Source: Pseudoips prasinana (taxonomy: Eukaryota > Arthropoda > Insecta > Lepidoptera > Nolidae). From it: a DNA stretch of 64,000 bases. Positions 10,330 to 21,700 of the stretch are shown piece by piece. Under the pieces are notes generated by a model. It was not told the origin of the DNA. It did no database searches and saw only the letters and a program-made list of their open reading frames with translations. Each line of letters opens with the position of its first letter. Within the stretch, counting starts at the first letter, position 1. The stretch covers positions 1,741,001 to 1,805,000 of the forward strand of contig OX621234.1 of assembly GCA_951640165.1 (NCBI GenBank), written 5' to 3'. The position numbers were made by a program, and so were the translations under genes.

Positions 10330-10655
10330 AAAATGTAAAGATTGAAAAAGGCATGCTGAGACGGTTTGGCCATTTAGAAAGGATGAATGAAAGAAGATTG
10401 ACAAAAGAAGTATACCTGGCCTGTGTGAATGGGACAACCGGAAGGGGAAGACCACGTCGAACATTCTCTGACCAAATTGGAGATGTTCTCAAGAAAGGGC
10501 AGGTCAGAAGTACCATAAACCGGCGAGCATGTATGAAGAATATAATGACAGTAATCGAGGCAAAAGAAGTATGCAAAGATCGTGACAAATGGAAATCCGT
10601 TGTCTCTGCCTACCCCTCTGGGAAACAGGCGTGAGTCTATGTATGTATGTATGTA
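10330..10655 (+). pseudogene. C-terminal end of an RTE-type endonuclease/reverse transcriptase
   Basis: The plus frame ending at the TGA 10632-10634 reads ..[18 protein letters not shown].. then [20 protein letters not shown] and ends [13 protein letters not shown]. 'RFGHLERM...GRGRPRRT' is the conserved tail of RTE-class retrotransposon polyproteins. The copy is 5'-truncated and ends in (GTAT)n at 10636-10654, the short-repeat tail usual for RTE elements. A nearly identical piece lies at 27950-28165, and a minus-strand piece at 19376-19850. Confidence 0.75.
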
Positions 10656-10659
10656 TGTA

Positions 10660-10852
10660 AGAGCTTTAAAACACACCACGCTTTTCAAACGCACCGTCGA
10701 CGCGCGTTTAAGAAGCGCGTCGACGGTGCGGTTTTATCCTACAGAGCAGTTTGGTGTTTGTTTGAATCGATACAAACGCGATGCTAACGCGCGTCTGTAT
10801 CGCTACAAACGCGCGTCAACGGCGCGTTTATAAAACGTGGTGGGCGTAGGCC
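10660..10852. mobile_element. GC-rich palindromic MITE-like element
   Basis: Outer ends 'acaccacgctttt' and 'aaaacgtggtggg' are inverted. A strong inner hairpin 'gcaccgtcgacgcgc' / 'gcgcgtcgacggtgc' spans about 10691-10736. It sits directly after the RTE tail. CpG content is far above the surrounding AT-rich DNA. Confidence 0.5.
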
Positions 10853-11080
10853 CATATATAAAATAAATAAAAAAGGTTTTTATTCACGTAGACTTTAAAA
10901 AAGCGCTTGTAAATAGTCAGAACATGTTTGTAGTAATATAGTTGTATACTTTATTATTTCTAGTAACATAGATATTTAGGTACACATTGTATGAAAACAT
11001 TTATAAAATTTATTTTATTATAACAATGATATTTAGCTAGCTCGTATCAAGTTATTGCGTAAGCCGTCAAGCTTGAGCGA
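10853..11080 (+). repeat. Interspersed repeat family R, copy 1
   Basis: Shared, with few differences, with 24297-24505 (plus) and 37495-37702 (minus): blocks 'attcacgtagactttaaaa', 'gaacatgtttgtagtaat' and 'ttaggtacacattgtatg'. No coding sequence; the class is unknown, possibly the 3' part of a retroelement. Confidence 0.6.
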
Positions 11081-11261
11081 AACTAAACTGAGCGGATTAT
11101 ATCGTCCGGACACAATAGCCGTCAAAGTATTGGAAAATATATTGTGCTATCAATGGAAATTATAACAATTGTATTGAAAATTACCGCTTTTGTGAAATAA
11201 AGTGTAACCGTAGTTAGGTACAAGACCAACGGCTTTACGTGCTCTCAGAGGCACGGGGTGT

Positions 11262-11831
11262 AATAATAATAATATCCTGGGATATTATTTACACATGGCC
11301 ATCTGATCCCAAACTAAGCAAAGCTTGTACTATGGAAACCAGATGACTGACATACTACATATACTACTTTTCTTCTGTAAATACATACTTTTATAGATTA
11401 CTAGCTGTGTCCCGCGGTTTTACCCGCGTTAAATTTTATAAATGATCACAGCTCTTTCCCCGCAGGTGAAAGCGTGATAATATGTAGCCCATATGTTGAC
11501 CCGACCTCTTCGTAATGTTCATGCAACATTTGAAGTAAATCCATGCTGTACTTTTTGAGTTTAGCCCGGATATACATACAGACAAACAGACAAAAATTAT
11601 AAAAACTATATTTTTAGCTTCGATATCGATTGTAGATCGCGCACCAAGTTTCCTTTTAAAAAAATATTCAATGTACAGTTTTGAGTTTCCTACGATTTTA
11701 TTATATGTATAGATTACACCCAGACTCAGGACAAACTGATATGTTTATGCACACTATATCTGTCCCGGGTGGGAATCGAACCCAGGATCTACGGCGTGAA
11801 TAGCAAGCATTTGCCCACCACGCCAACAGGC
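11262..11831 (-). mobile_element. tRNA-derived SINE (head type 1), minus strand, split by a Helitron
   Basis: Read on the minus strand: CCTGTTGGCGTGGTGGGCAA with B box gggttcgattccc, then the 'gtttgtcctgagtctgggtg' block, then the Helitron (11401-11713), then the SINE tail to 11262. An uninterrupted plus-strand relative at 22344-22612 shows the expected order. Confidence 0.8.
11401..11713 (-). mobile_element. Lep1-type non-autonomous Helitron (313 bp)
   Basis: On the minus strand it starts TCTATACATATAATAAAATC (11713 downwards) and ends with a CGCGG/CCGCG hairpin followed by CTAG at 11404-11401. The neighbouring bases are A before the TC and T after the CTAG, the Helitron AT target. It has no coding capacity, so it depends on a Rep/helicase enzyme elsewhere. 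Confidence 0.85.
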
Positions 11832-12060
11832 TACTACGAATTCTCGGACTCTGGGTTGATACTGAGAGTTTTCCGGGAGCTCGTAAAGCTGTCGCTCCTG
11901 TAATTTGTTTAATTTGATCTCTTTCCGGTTGTGTCGGCTAGGCTTCCATCGGATCATGACGGTGCGCGAATTCAAAGTGTGTGCGCAAATATAGCACCAC
12001 CTATCTTTGCAATCCATTGAGCCTGGTCTCAATGGGGATAATTCAACCTGGGTGACATTA
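11832..12060 (-). mobile_element. SINE type-3-like fragment, minus strand
   Basis: Contains the 'ctctttccgg...cggatcatga' and 'cctggtctcaatggggat' blocks of the type-3 SINE body but lacks the tRNA head. Confidence 0.5.
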
Positions 12061-12563
12061 TTATTAATAATTTTCTTGTTTTGTCGTACCTAACCGTTCT
12101 AAATCGTTAGACCCCGTCATCTGTGTATCATTTTGCTTTTTGGGTTTCCCTCGTTGACCGGTTTATTTGATGCACTAGCTGTATCGTTGTCCAGGACGAT
12201 CAAGAGATCAACAATATTTACATCAATACACTAATCAAAAGACGAATATAATACCGTGCACCACTTTCATAAATGAGAGCCATGGGCGCCGCCATATTGC
12301 GGCAAAAATATTAAGGCTTTGGAGAAATTAGGTATATATCTCAGGTCATATGCACCCGTATGAGACCTTGTCTAACTGTCTCGGGTACGAGCTCACTATG
12401 GGTTTCGAGGTCTGGCGGCAGTTGCTCATGTAATTCTAGTGGCTACTCTCATCAGGTTACACTTAGGAGTTTTCGAGATGGATGAGGGTACAGACAGACC
12501 AACATAACAATATGTATCAACAGTGTAACTGCAAAATCAATAAAAATCACTTTTCTCTTGAAG
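12061..12563. other. Intronic or upstream sequence without a recognised feature
   Basis: It leads into the pyrimidine-rich acceptor (ttttctcttgaag) at 12551-12563. A short hinted motif 'gggcgccgccatattgcggc' near 12286 has no assignment. Confidence 0.4.
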
Positions 12564-12742
12564 CGGAGTGAATCTCCATCAGCAATGCCTGAAGAGCCAC
12601 CAAAGCCGCAGCCGGAGCCGGCGGATCTACCTACAGACCAATGGACCCCCGGAATGGAGGACACAACATCTTCTGAACCGCCACCTGAGTCAGCTGAAAA
12701 CGTGGTCATCAAGGAGGAGGCCCCTAGAAGCCCGCTTAAAAG
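12564..12742 (+). CDS. Zinc-finger gene, exon a (179 bp)
   Basis: The acceptor ttttctcttgaag precedes CGG at 12564 and the donor AG|GTAAGA is at 12743. It encodes [19 protein letters not shown].. ending ..[13 protein letters not shown] plus two bases (AG) of the next codon. It is rich in Pro and Glu. The true start phase depends on an unseen upstream exon. Confidence 0.8.
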
Positions 12743-15700
12743 GTAAGATAGTTATAAACAAGGGTTCAATATTTGTGTAGCATTTGTGTAGCACATCCAC
12801 TAAAATAGCAGTCTGCTGACAGTCGAATGAGTGGGAAGCTTTTAAATTGGTAAGAATTGTAGAACTTATCCTACTGCTAGTGGACGTACTTCCCGCATGA
12901 ATGATCAGGTCAGAGTTGTGAAAGAAACCGATGAGAAAATATGGGATACACAGGCGGGTTTTCGAAAAGTAATGGGATACACGGATCAGTGCCTCTAGCA
13001 CGAGTTTCTGCAGTTTACTTACTCGATCACACGTACAGTTTCCTCCCATACATTGAGCACCAGAGTTTTAGTTCTTAATAGTTTCCGTGAGAGGCGCTGG
13101 TGCTCAATGTATGGGAGGAAACTGTACGTGTGATCGAGTAAGTAAACTGCAGGAACTCGTGCTAGAGGCACAGGTCTTTTCTCTGCGAAGCGTAGTAGAG
13201 AAGTTTTTGGCCAAAATATTAGATTTAGAAAAGGCCTACGATAGAGTGTTGAGGAATGATCTATGGTTGGTACTGTCCACGTATGGGTTGGACAACAACC
13301 TTGTTCAAGCACTGTAATCTCTTTATACGCATTCCAAAGCTAGGGTGAGAATTAACGGGTCATACACTGAGTGGCTTAGCATCCAAAAGGTTGTTAGACA
13401 GGGATTTGTAGCGTCACCGTGGTTGCTTAACCTATTCATAGATAGCTATTTAAAAGATTTGAAAGAAAGCCCTGACGAGAACTGAGATGACTTTAAATTT
13501 TTTATCATGATAATATAAAAAGGGGAGGAAAAGCATAGACAAGGGAGAATTCCCAGTGTCACTAACGCTCTCCGCATCTCCTCCGCATTTCGGCCATGGC
13601 GGCTATTCTTAATGGGGAAAGTCATCTGCGAGGTACAAGTGTGTGTACAAATACAGTTGCACTTACTATTCCTCACGCTCATGATGTGATGGGATAGGTT
13701 AGCCCACACGATTGGAGAAAGAGCTGTAGCTGCCTAAGACTACGTTATCTCCGAGGGACAAAGTGTAACATCGTCAAATGAATAAATATTTTGTTATAAT
13801 TGCATGTACAGACGCCAGCACATCCAGCTACCCCAATCTGCCACATTTCTTTTAAAGATTTTCAACTTTATTACATAAGCATAAGGTTCACTTTCAATTA
13901 GGGAAATAGTCAGATTGGGGTGGCTTGGAGTGCTGGCGACTGTACATATTATACAGTTTATTACATAGTATTATATGAATTCGTTGCAGTTTATTTATTT
14001 TTGTTAAGTATTTGATAATATCTCACTTGAATTATCTTCACTTTCAGCGCAGCCTCTTTCATTCTGAGCCATCACTCAGAATCATCAAGTTAATTTATGA
14101 AAATTTTATCCACGTTATCATTAGTTATTCAATTCTGTTAGATGTTTATTTTGGTATATCGGGTAATTGACACTTCCGATCCTACATAAGCTGCTCCGCG
14201 TTTTCTCGTGTTAACTGCACGAAAAAATATTAATACCGACCCTCTCGTCAACCTGTCAGTAACCACCCAGGAACACTTCACACACTCCTCTGGCGTGAAT
14301 TTGATCTCGAAGTTTAGTATTATTTTGCGAGATGGATGAATTTCCTCGCTCGCTTCTATTGTCCAGTGATGCAGTGAAAGCTATTAATACCGACCCTCTC
14401 GTCAACCTGTCAGTAACCACCCAGGAACACTTCACACACTCCTCTGGCGTGAATTTGATCTCGAAGTTTAGTATTATTTTGCGAGATGGATGAATTTCCT
14501 CGCTCGCTTCTATTGTCCAGTGATGCAGTGAAAGCTAGGCTAACTGCAAATGTATTAGCAAAAAATATGTGTAAAATGAAGCACATACGAAACCAAGTAA
14601 AACTTAGATATACGAACCGTAACTGGCTATGAGAGAATGAGGTAAAAAAATGTGTGCACGCACTTCTCTCTCTTGTCCCTGTAGTAATATACGAAACGTA
14701 TCTCTCTCTCGTTCTATCTTTACTAACTTATAACTTCCGTTCGCCTCGCCCTATCACACTTTTCGTAACGCTCTCGTCACGTATTCACTAGCTTTCTTCA
14801 CTAACTTAATATTTAAGTACTAAATATCAAATTTAGGATAAAACACTCTACTTTACTGGAGACATAAAAACGTAAGCATCGTTTAAAATGGGTCATTTCC
14901 AATAGATTACTGAAGAACACTCCGACTAAGAACAGCCAGAACACGAAGAAAAAACCGCGCTTGATCAAAGACAGCCCCACACACCCCGAGAACTCCGAAT
15001 ATGCTTATGATGGGTAATTTTATTTTATTTGTTTTGTTTATAAGTTATATTTTATTTCATTTGTTTATAAGTTTATAAATTGCTTCAATGTCGTGATCTT
15101 CGCACTTGTCGTGGACTCGTAGCCAACGCAGTGCAACGCAACACAACGCCAAAATAATTCAAGTGTGTTATGGTTATATTGCATTTTTGGTTATTTTTTG
15201 TTACGATTGTGGATTACCAAGATTTAATTAGACGGTGAAAAAGAATAAGCCCTTTAAGAATTTACACAACAGATTAGGAATTTTAACGAGTGTAGGGGCT
15301 TCATCTTACAGAAACACGCCACTTAATAGAATTATACTGTTAATTCTGTAATTTTGGGTATGAGATAGCCACAGTCCATCGGGGAGGGTGACTGATGCCA
15401 TGTGTGTCGCAAGCGTCTTAGGCTACGGTAACAACTTTCCATTAGGAGTACCGTAAGGTTTAATGACTCAGTTGTGTCATAGTATGTATATAATTTAACC
15501 ACATATAGTTATTTGAAATGTATACTGGCAGTAGAGCTGCGCATAGAGCGAAAGAACTCTTAAGATGCACTTCGCTTAACTGTTACTACATTTAAATGCT
15601 ACCCAAGCGTCATGCGTAGGGTTATTAGAGCTAAAGTCTACGGAAACGGTACCATTAAATATTCGTCAATATTACTTACAGCATATCACTTTTAGGGGTC

Positions 15701-18700
15701 ACCCTTGTTTGATAGAACAACTTTTGATATAATATTACTAAATCGAATTTTAGTTGCAATAAAGTTTTCGAAATTTCGAAGAATTATTCAATTGACCGAA
15801 TAATTCATTGGTAAATTTTTATTTAGCGTATTTATTTATTTGAACTCATTCAATTTCGCCGAATTTTCAAAATCCGACTCTCGTAAAAATCTAATTGGCA
15901 CCAGAAACGAGATGCTACCAGTCAAGTAGGTTAGGTTAAAACGGTGACCACAACAACGCGCGAGCTGAGCGAGCGAAGCGAGCGTGCCGCGGCAGCGGCC
16001 GGCGAAGCGCCACAAACTAATCTTTGTTAGAAAATAGACAGTATTATATAATATTTTTTAATTAAAGCAATATGATAATAGAATGTTATGAAGAAAAAAG
16101 TTCTGAATACCTTTTGATCATTAGCGCAAATGTTGTTATAGCAAATAAATATTCGATGAACTGAAAATTCTGTCAAACGATATTATACAAAGTGATGATT
16201 TTCTTAAACGTTGTTCGATTTAGTAATATTCTATCAAACGTTGTTCTATCAAACAAGGGTGAACCCACTTTTAGCTATGTATTACATCATTGATTTTTCT
16301 GCCGAGTAACCTTGCATGCTGCATAGAATTGGTTTTAAAATATGGAAAATAACGTAATTTCCAGCGAACCCCTGATTGACTTCGACAACGACCTGTTCCA
16401 TAGTGTGCTCGTGTTGCCCGAGTCCGCCAAGGAGTCCGGTGAGTAGCTATTGAGCTTTAAACTTTTTATTGCGGTCAATGTGCTTTATAGGTGTTAGCTT
16501 CAAGAACTGTCTCATTAGATTGCACAGAAGGTCCGTTGATGTCTGTCGAGCACACCAATTAAATCACAATATTTATGGTATGCTGTGTGGCTGACGGCAA
16601 ATAATATCACCACCCCATTACATCCTGTGGGGAACGTAGAAGTTGACCTGAGGGAATATATGCCAGAGAACAGGCAGCAGCATCTCACTGTGTCACCATT
16701 AATTTTAGATTTCCCAATTGCAGCTTCCGATTTCCTTATCCTTGCAATTTCCAAGTATATGTATGAGAATAATTAGGGAATAAGAACATATTTGATATAT
16801 TTTACGTGAATATTACAAAAAAAATAATACTGTTTTGTGACTAGCGCAGTTTTCATGATCTGAAATAATACTCTATTTTTGACTAGCGTGAATATTACAG
16901 GAATAATAATATTGTATTTGTGACTCGCGCAGTTTTTTGATCGTCCCAAATAATACTGTATTTGCTACTAGTGCAGTTTTCACGATCATCCAAAATAATA
17001 CTGTATTTCTGACTAGCCCTGTTTTCTCGATTATCAAAATAATACTGTATTTGTGACTAGCGCAGTTTTTTGATCGCCCCAAATAATACTGTATTTGCGA
17101 CTAGTGCAGTTTTCATGATCATTCAAAATAATACTGTATTTCTGACTAGCGCAGTTTTCCCGATTGTCTAAATAATACTGTATTTGCGACTAGTGCAGTT
17201 TTCATGATCATTCAAAATAATACTGTATTTCTGACTAGCGCAGTTTTCCCAATTATCCAAATAACACTGTATTTGTGCCTAGCGCCGTTTTCTTTGATCA
17301 TCTTAAATCCTTCAAATGCAAGTGTATAAACGCATGTTGTAAGTTAGACTAATGTAAAGCCGTCACAACTTCAGAAGTAACTATGGCGTCTCGTCTACAC
17401 GTCACGCGTCGTCCAAGCATATCTAACTGTGTAGATGTTGGTGAAGAATATCGCCACCACATTTCGTCCCTGGGGGAGTGGGGGACGGAGAAGCCGACCC
17501 GAGGGAATATCTCCCAGAGAACGTCTTACTAATACTATCATACCATCGCCAAACCGACTGCCAAAGGATGTCGATTATGGCATATCCCTCCAAATGTTAA
17601 AAACACTCCATGGTTGTAATCTTGTAGGCCTTGTGGACTGTTCCAAAACATTCTTTTGTAATGACAACTCTATAGCAGGTTGGAACTGCAAGACCGGTGG
17701 TGTGAAGTGCCCGTCTTGCCATCGGCTCTTCGCAAACCGCTACAACCTGAAGGTGCACATCCGCGACAAGCACGACACCCGCGAGGGTACGCTGCAGTGC
17801 GACATCTGCCAGAAGCGCATGCGCAACCCTTCGTGCCTCCGCGTGCATATGTACCACCATCGCAAGCAGGCCGCTTACTTGGCGCAGCTCGGCTCGCAGC
17901 CGGATCAGATCAAGCAAGTGTAAGTGACATCTCAATACTCATTGTTTTTCTTGGGTACGTTCCCGAGGATAAGCCTAATAAAGCCATAAAACTATACGAA
18001 CTAATAGTTAATCGTCGAGTATCGCTATGTTCGAACAGATACGGGCTCCATTCCCGTACCAAACAATCTAAATCAAAACAAAAATAAAACTGGGATAAAA
18101 ACTATCATTATATATATAATAATAAACAACAAACTTACCCCCTTCAAATAGGAATAAAACTAACTAAACACCTTCATTATACTCTGTCCATTCGTTTGTG
18201 TCAGATATGAGATGATACTTTTTGACAGCTCACGTCAATGAATTACCTATTTTCATATTAATAATTAGCTGGCCCGACAAACTTCGTACCGCTATATTTT
18301 CCCCTTCAATACTGTCTTTTTAATGCATTGTAATGTACAACATCTTCGTTTTTATTTCTGGAGAAAAGACAGTGTAGAAACAACGAACAAACAAAAAATA
18401 ATACTCCTGACAATAACGAACACAAAAAAAAGAATTTTCCAATTTGGTACAGTCATTTGGAAGTTATGAGATTATTAATAGTCATTTTGTTTTCTGAATA
18501 GTGTACTAAAGAACCAACCACAGACTATAAAACAGGGTTTGAGATAAAATATAACAATTGATCTTATGACATTAATTAATGGACAGAGTTATTGTTCTTT
18601 ACTCTTGGTGTGTAATTTAATATACCACTACTCGACTTAATTCCTTGCTAATTATTAATCATGGGGTCATAGATATAGTATCTATTAGTAAACTTAAACC

Positions 18701-21700
18701 ATAATTAAAAATGCAATAATTAAATAAAAGCAATAAAAGATTAACTAATAATACTATTTTAACTAAAATATTTCGAAACATTAAATCCTAAATAATTCTT
18801 AATAAAATCAATAATTATTCAATATCGAATCAGTTACGTATAAGTGCGACACGACTTTTGAACTGTCAAAAAGATAAGAAACGAATGGACATAGTATAGG
18901 TTTCTTAAAACGACGTTTCTGGCACTTAGCTTAACTAAATAACTAAAATTTAAAAACAAGGCTTATAGTTGTTAATAAGGAGTATCCCACTAAAAGTTAA
19001 TGAAAAATGTATCTGTACCTTTATATAATTATGTAATTGTATATATATTCCAGTGTGCAGAACATGGTGGGGAACAAGTGGCGCTCCGACTCGTCGCTGG
19101 GCGGCGGAGACTTCAAGGATATCGATAAGTTAGTATACTTTGCATTTGGTTTTAAGGTAAACACGGCACGCTACTACATCGGGCACACGGTATATCCAAT
19201 AAGACTAGGATAATCTATCCAACCACATGACTGAAATAAAACTTCAAACGTTCGCACCTCTCTCTCTTGCCCCTACAGCAATATCATCACCAACTTATAA
19301 CTCTTCAACTTTCGTTCGCCTCGCCCTATCACACTTTTCGTAACGCTCTCATCTCGCATTCACCAGCTTACTACCCAAGTGAAATGTGCGTAAAAAAGTC
19401 ACGATCTTTGTACACCTCTTGTGCCTCGTTTACTATCATTATTTTCTTCATACATGCTCCCCGGTTTAGGGTACTTCTGACCTGGCCTTTCTTGAGAATA
19501 ACTCCGATTTGGTCAGAGAACGTTCTACGAAGTCTTCCCCTTCCGGTTGTCCCATTCGCACAGGCCAGGGTCTCTACCGGCTAAGTCGCCGAACATCGAT
19601 TTCATAAATGGCGTTCAAATTAATAAAGGTTAAAAATTACTTAATGAATCGTTAAATCGGCTTCCATGAGCACATGTGACGTCATAAATGGACCGGAATC
19701 GATTGTCAACGTTGAAGCCGATTTAACGATTGATTCAGTTGTTTTTAACCTCGATGTTCGGCGACTTAGCCGGTAGAGCCCCTGGTATACTTCTTTTTTC
19801 AATCTTCTTTCATTCATCCTTTCTAAATGCCCAAAGAATATGAGATTCATGTTATTATTATAAAAATTATCAAAGTATCTTTAAACAGTTTAAATTTATC
19901 CACAAATGTTCCAAGCTGTTTAATTAACTATATTGAGGTCAAACAATATTTTTCTAATGATTAAGATTATAAACGTTAAATTAGGCTAAGTGCGTAATTT
20001 CTATTCTTATTATATGTATTCAATTATTCATGTATTTAGATGCCATTGTCATTTGTTTAGATTAAAAATTCTTTGATTAGTTCTATTTATTCTGCTCAGC
20101 GAATATCTATGTGTAGTAATGTGTGCTTACAACATAATATGTAATATGTATAAAAATGAATGTCTGTATGTCCTTTAAAGAATCGTAAACTATGCATTTG
20201 ATCATATGATTATCTTCAGCAAAGTATTGTGCATGAGTCAACGAAGGTTTCTGAGTTGGTACGTTCAATCTTCAGCAGGTGGCGCCACTATCATCGGACC
20301 AAAAGTGATTTTCGGATATTTCTGTAAAAAGAAAAATTTCTCAGCATCAGCCCGAAGTCTGTAAGTCGGTCCTGTACCTGACCTCTTTCCGCTCGTGACG
20401 CTAGGCGTCCCATCGGATCATGAGAGTGATGGATAATATGTCCCGCGCAGATGGCTAATCTCTGTTGAGACGGGCCGCCGTGGCCGAAATTCGGCTAGGA
20501 GGACATTATTATAATAAATTTCTTATATTGCCGTAGCAACTGGCGTTGGTACAAATAGTACGTAATATTTGACGGTCACCGTAGCCTAGTTGGTAGTGCT
20601 CCTGCCTACGAAGCTAGTGGTCCTGGGTTCGAATCCCGGTAAGTGCAAATATTTGTGTGATGAGCACGAATATTTGTTTCTGAGTCATGGATGTTTTCTA
20701 TGTATATAAGTATTTATCTATCTATATGAGTATGTATATCGTCGCCTGGTACCCATAGTACAAGCTTTGCTTAGTTTGGGGCTAGGATGATCTGTGTGAC
20801 ATTGTCCCCAGATATTATTATTATTTATTGCGTACTGAGCTGGATAGTACTGGCGATCTTACACAGCTAAACTTATTTAAATTGAAATCGGCGACGTTAA
20901 ACAACTAGAATCGCGGTTAGTCCATAGATGGGTGACCGGCAAAGTGGTCTAATTTCTGAGCATCTCCGTACTTCGGAGCGCTCGTTAAACGGGTTCTCGG
21001 TCCCGGTTGTTGTCATTAGGCAACAGTCGATAATGGATGGCCATGTCAGAGGCTTACATGGGGTAATAATACAACTCTGACGTTTGGGTAATTATGCCGT
21101 ACAATAAGCAAGTGTGTAATTCCTAATATAATTAATAATAATAATGTCTAGGGATGTCATATAAATCATCCTAGCCCCAAATTCAGCAAAGCTTGTACAA
21201 TGGGTACCAGGCGACGATATACATACTTATATAGATAGATAAATACATAGAAAACATCCATGACTCAGAAACACATATTCGTGCACATCACACAAATATT
21301 TGCACTTACCGGGATTCGAACCCAGGAATGATACCCAGGATAATTAGTTTTAAGATGAAGTTATGTTAAGAGTTGGTTAATATATGTATTAGCCTGCGAT
21401 TGTTACATTCAGTCAATCCCTTTTTTAAGTTATATGCTTAATGCAATTTCTTGCGAACGCGCCACTGCGAGTAAAAACTATAACTAAAGCTCGGCAAATT
21501 TACTGTTAATAATATTTAAAATTATACACAGTAAATCCCGGTGGGGTAGGCAGAGACAATGGATTTCCATTTGTCATGATCTTTACATGCATCTTTCTCA
21601 TTTAGTGTTATTATATTCTTCATACATGCTCGCCGGTTAAGGGTACTCTTTTACTACGTTGTCTCTGCCTAACCCTCTGGGACACAGGCGTGAGTCTATG

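Noticed and set aside
12690..13312. Minus-strand frames of 97-119 codons
   Set aside because: They run through the foldback arms and antisense to the RTE relic and exon a.
17435..17678. Open frame extending upstream of the zinc-finger exon
   Set aside because: It reads through a dispersed repeat and the acceptor at 17678; phase with exon c shows that the exon begins at 17679.
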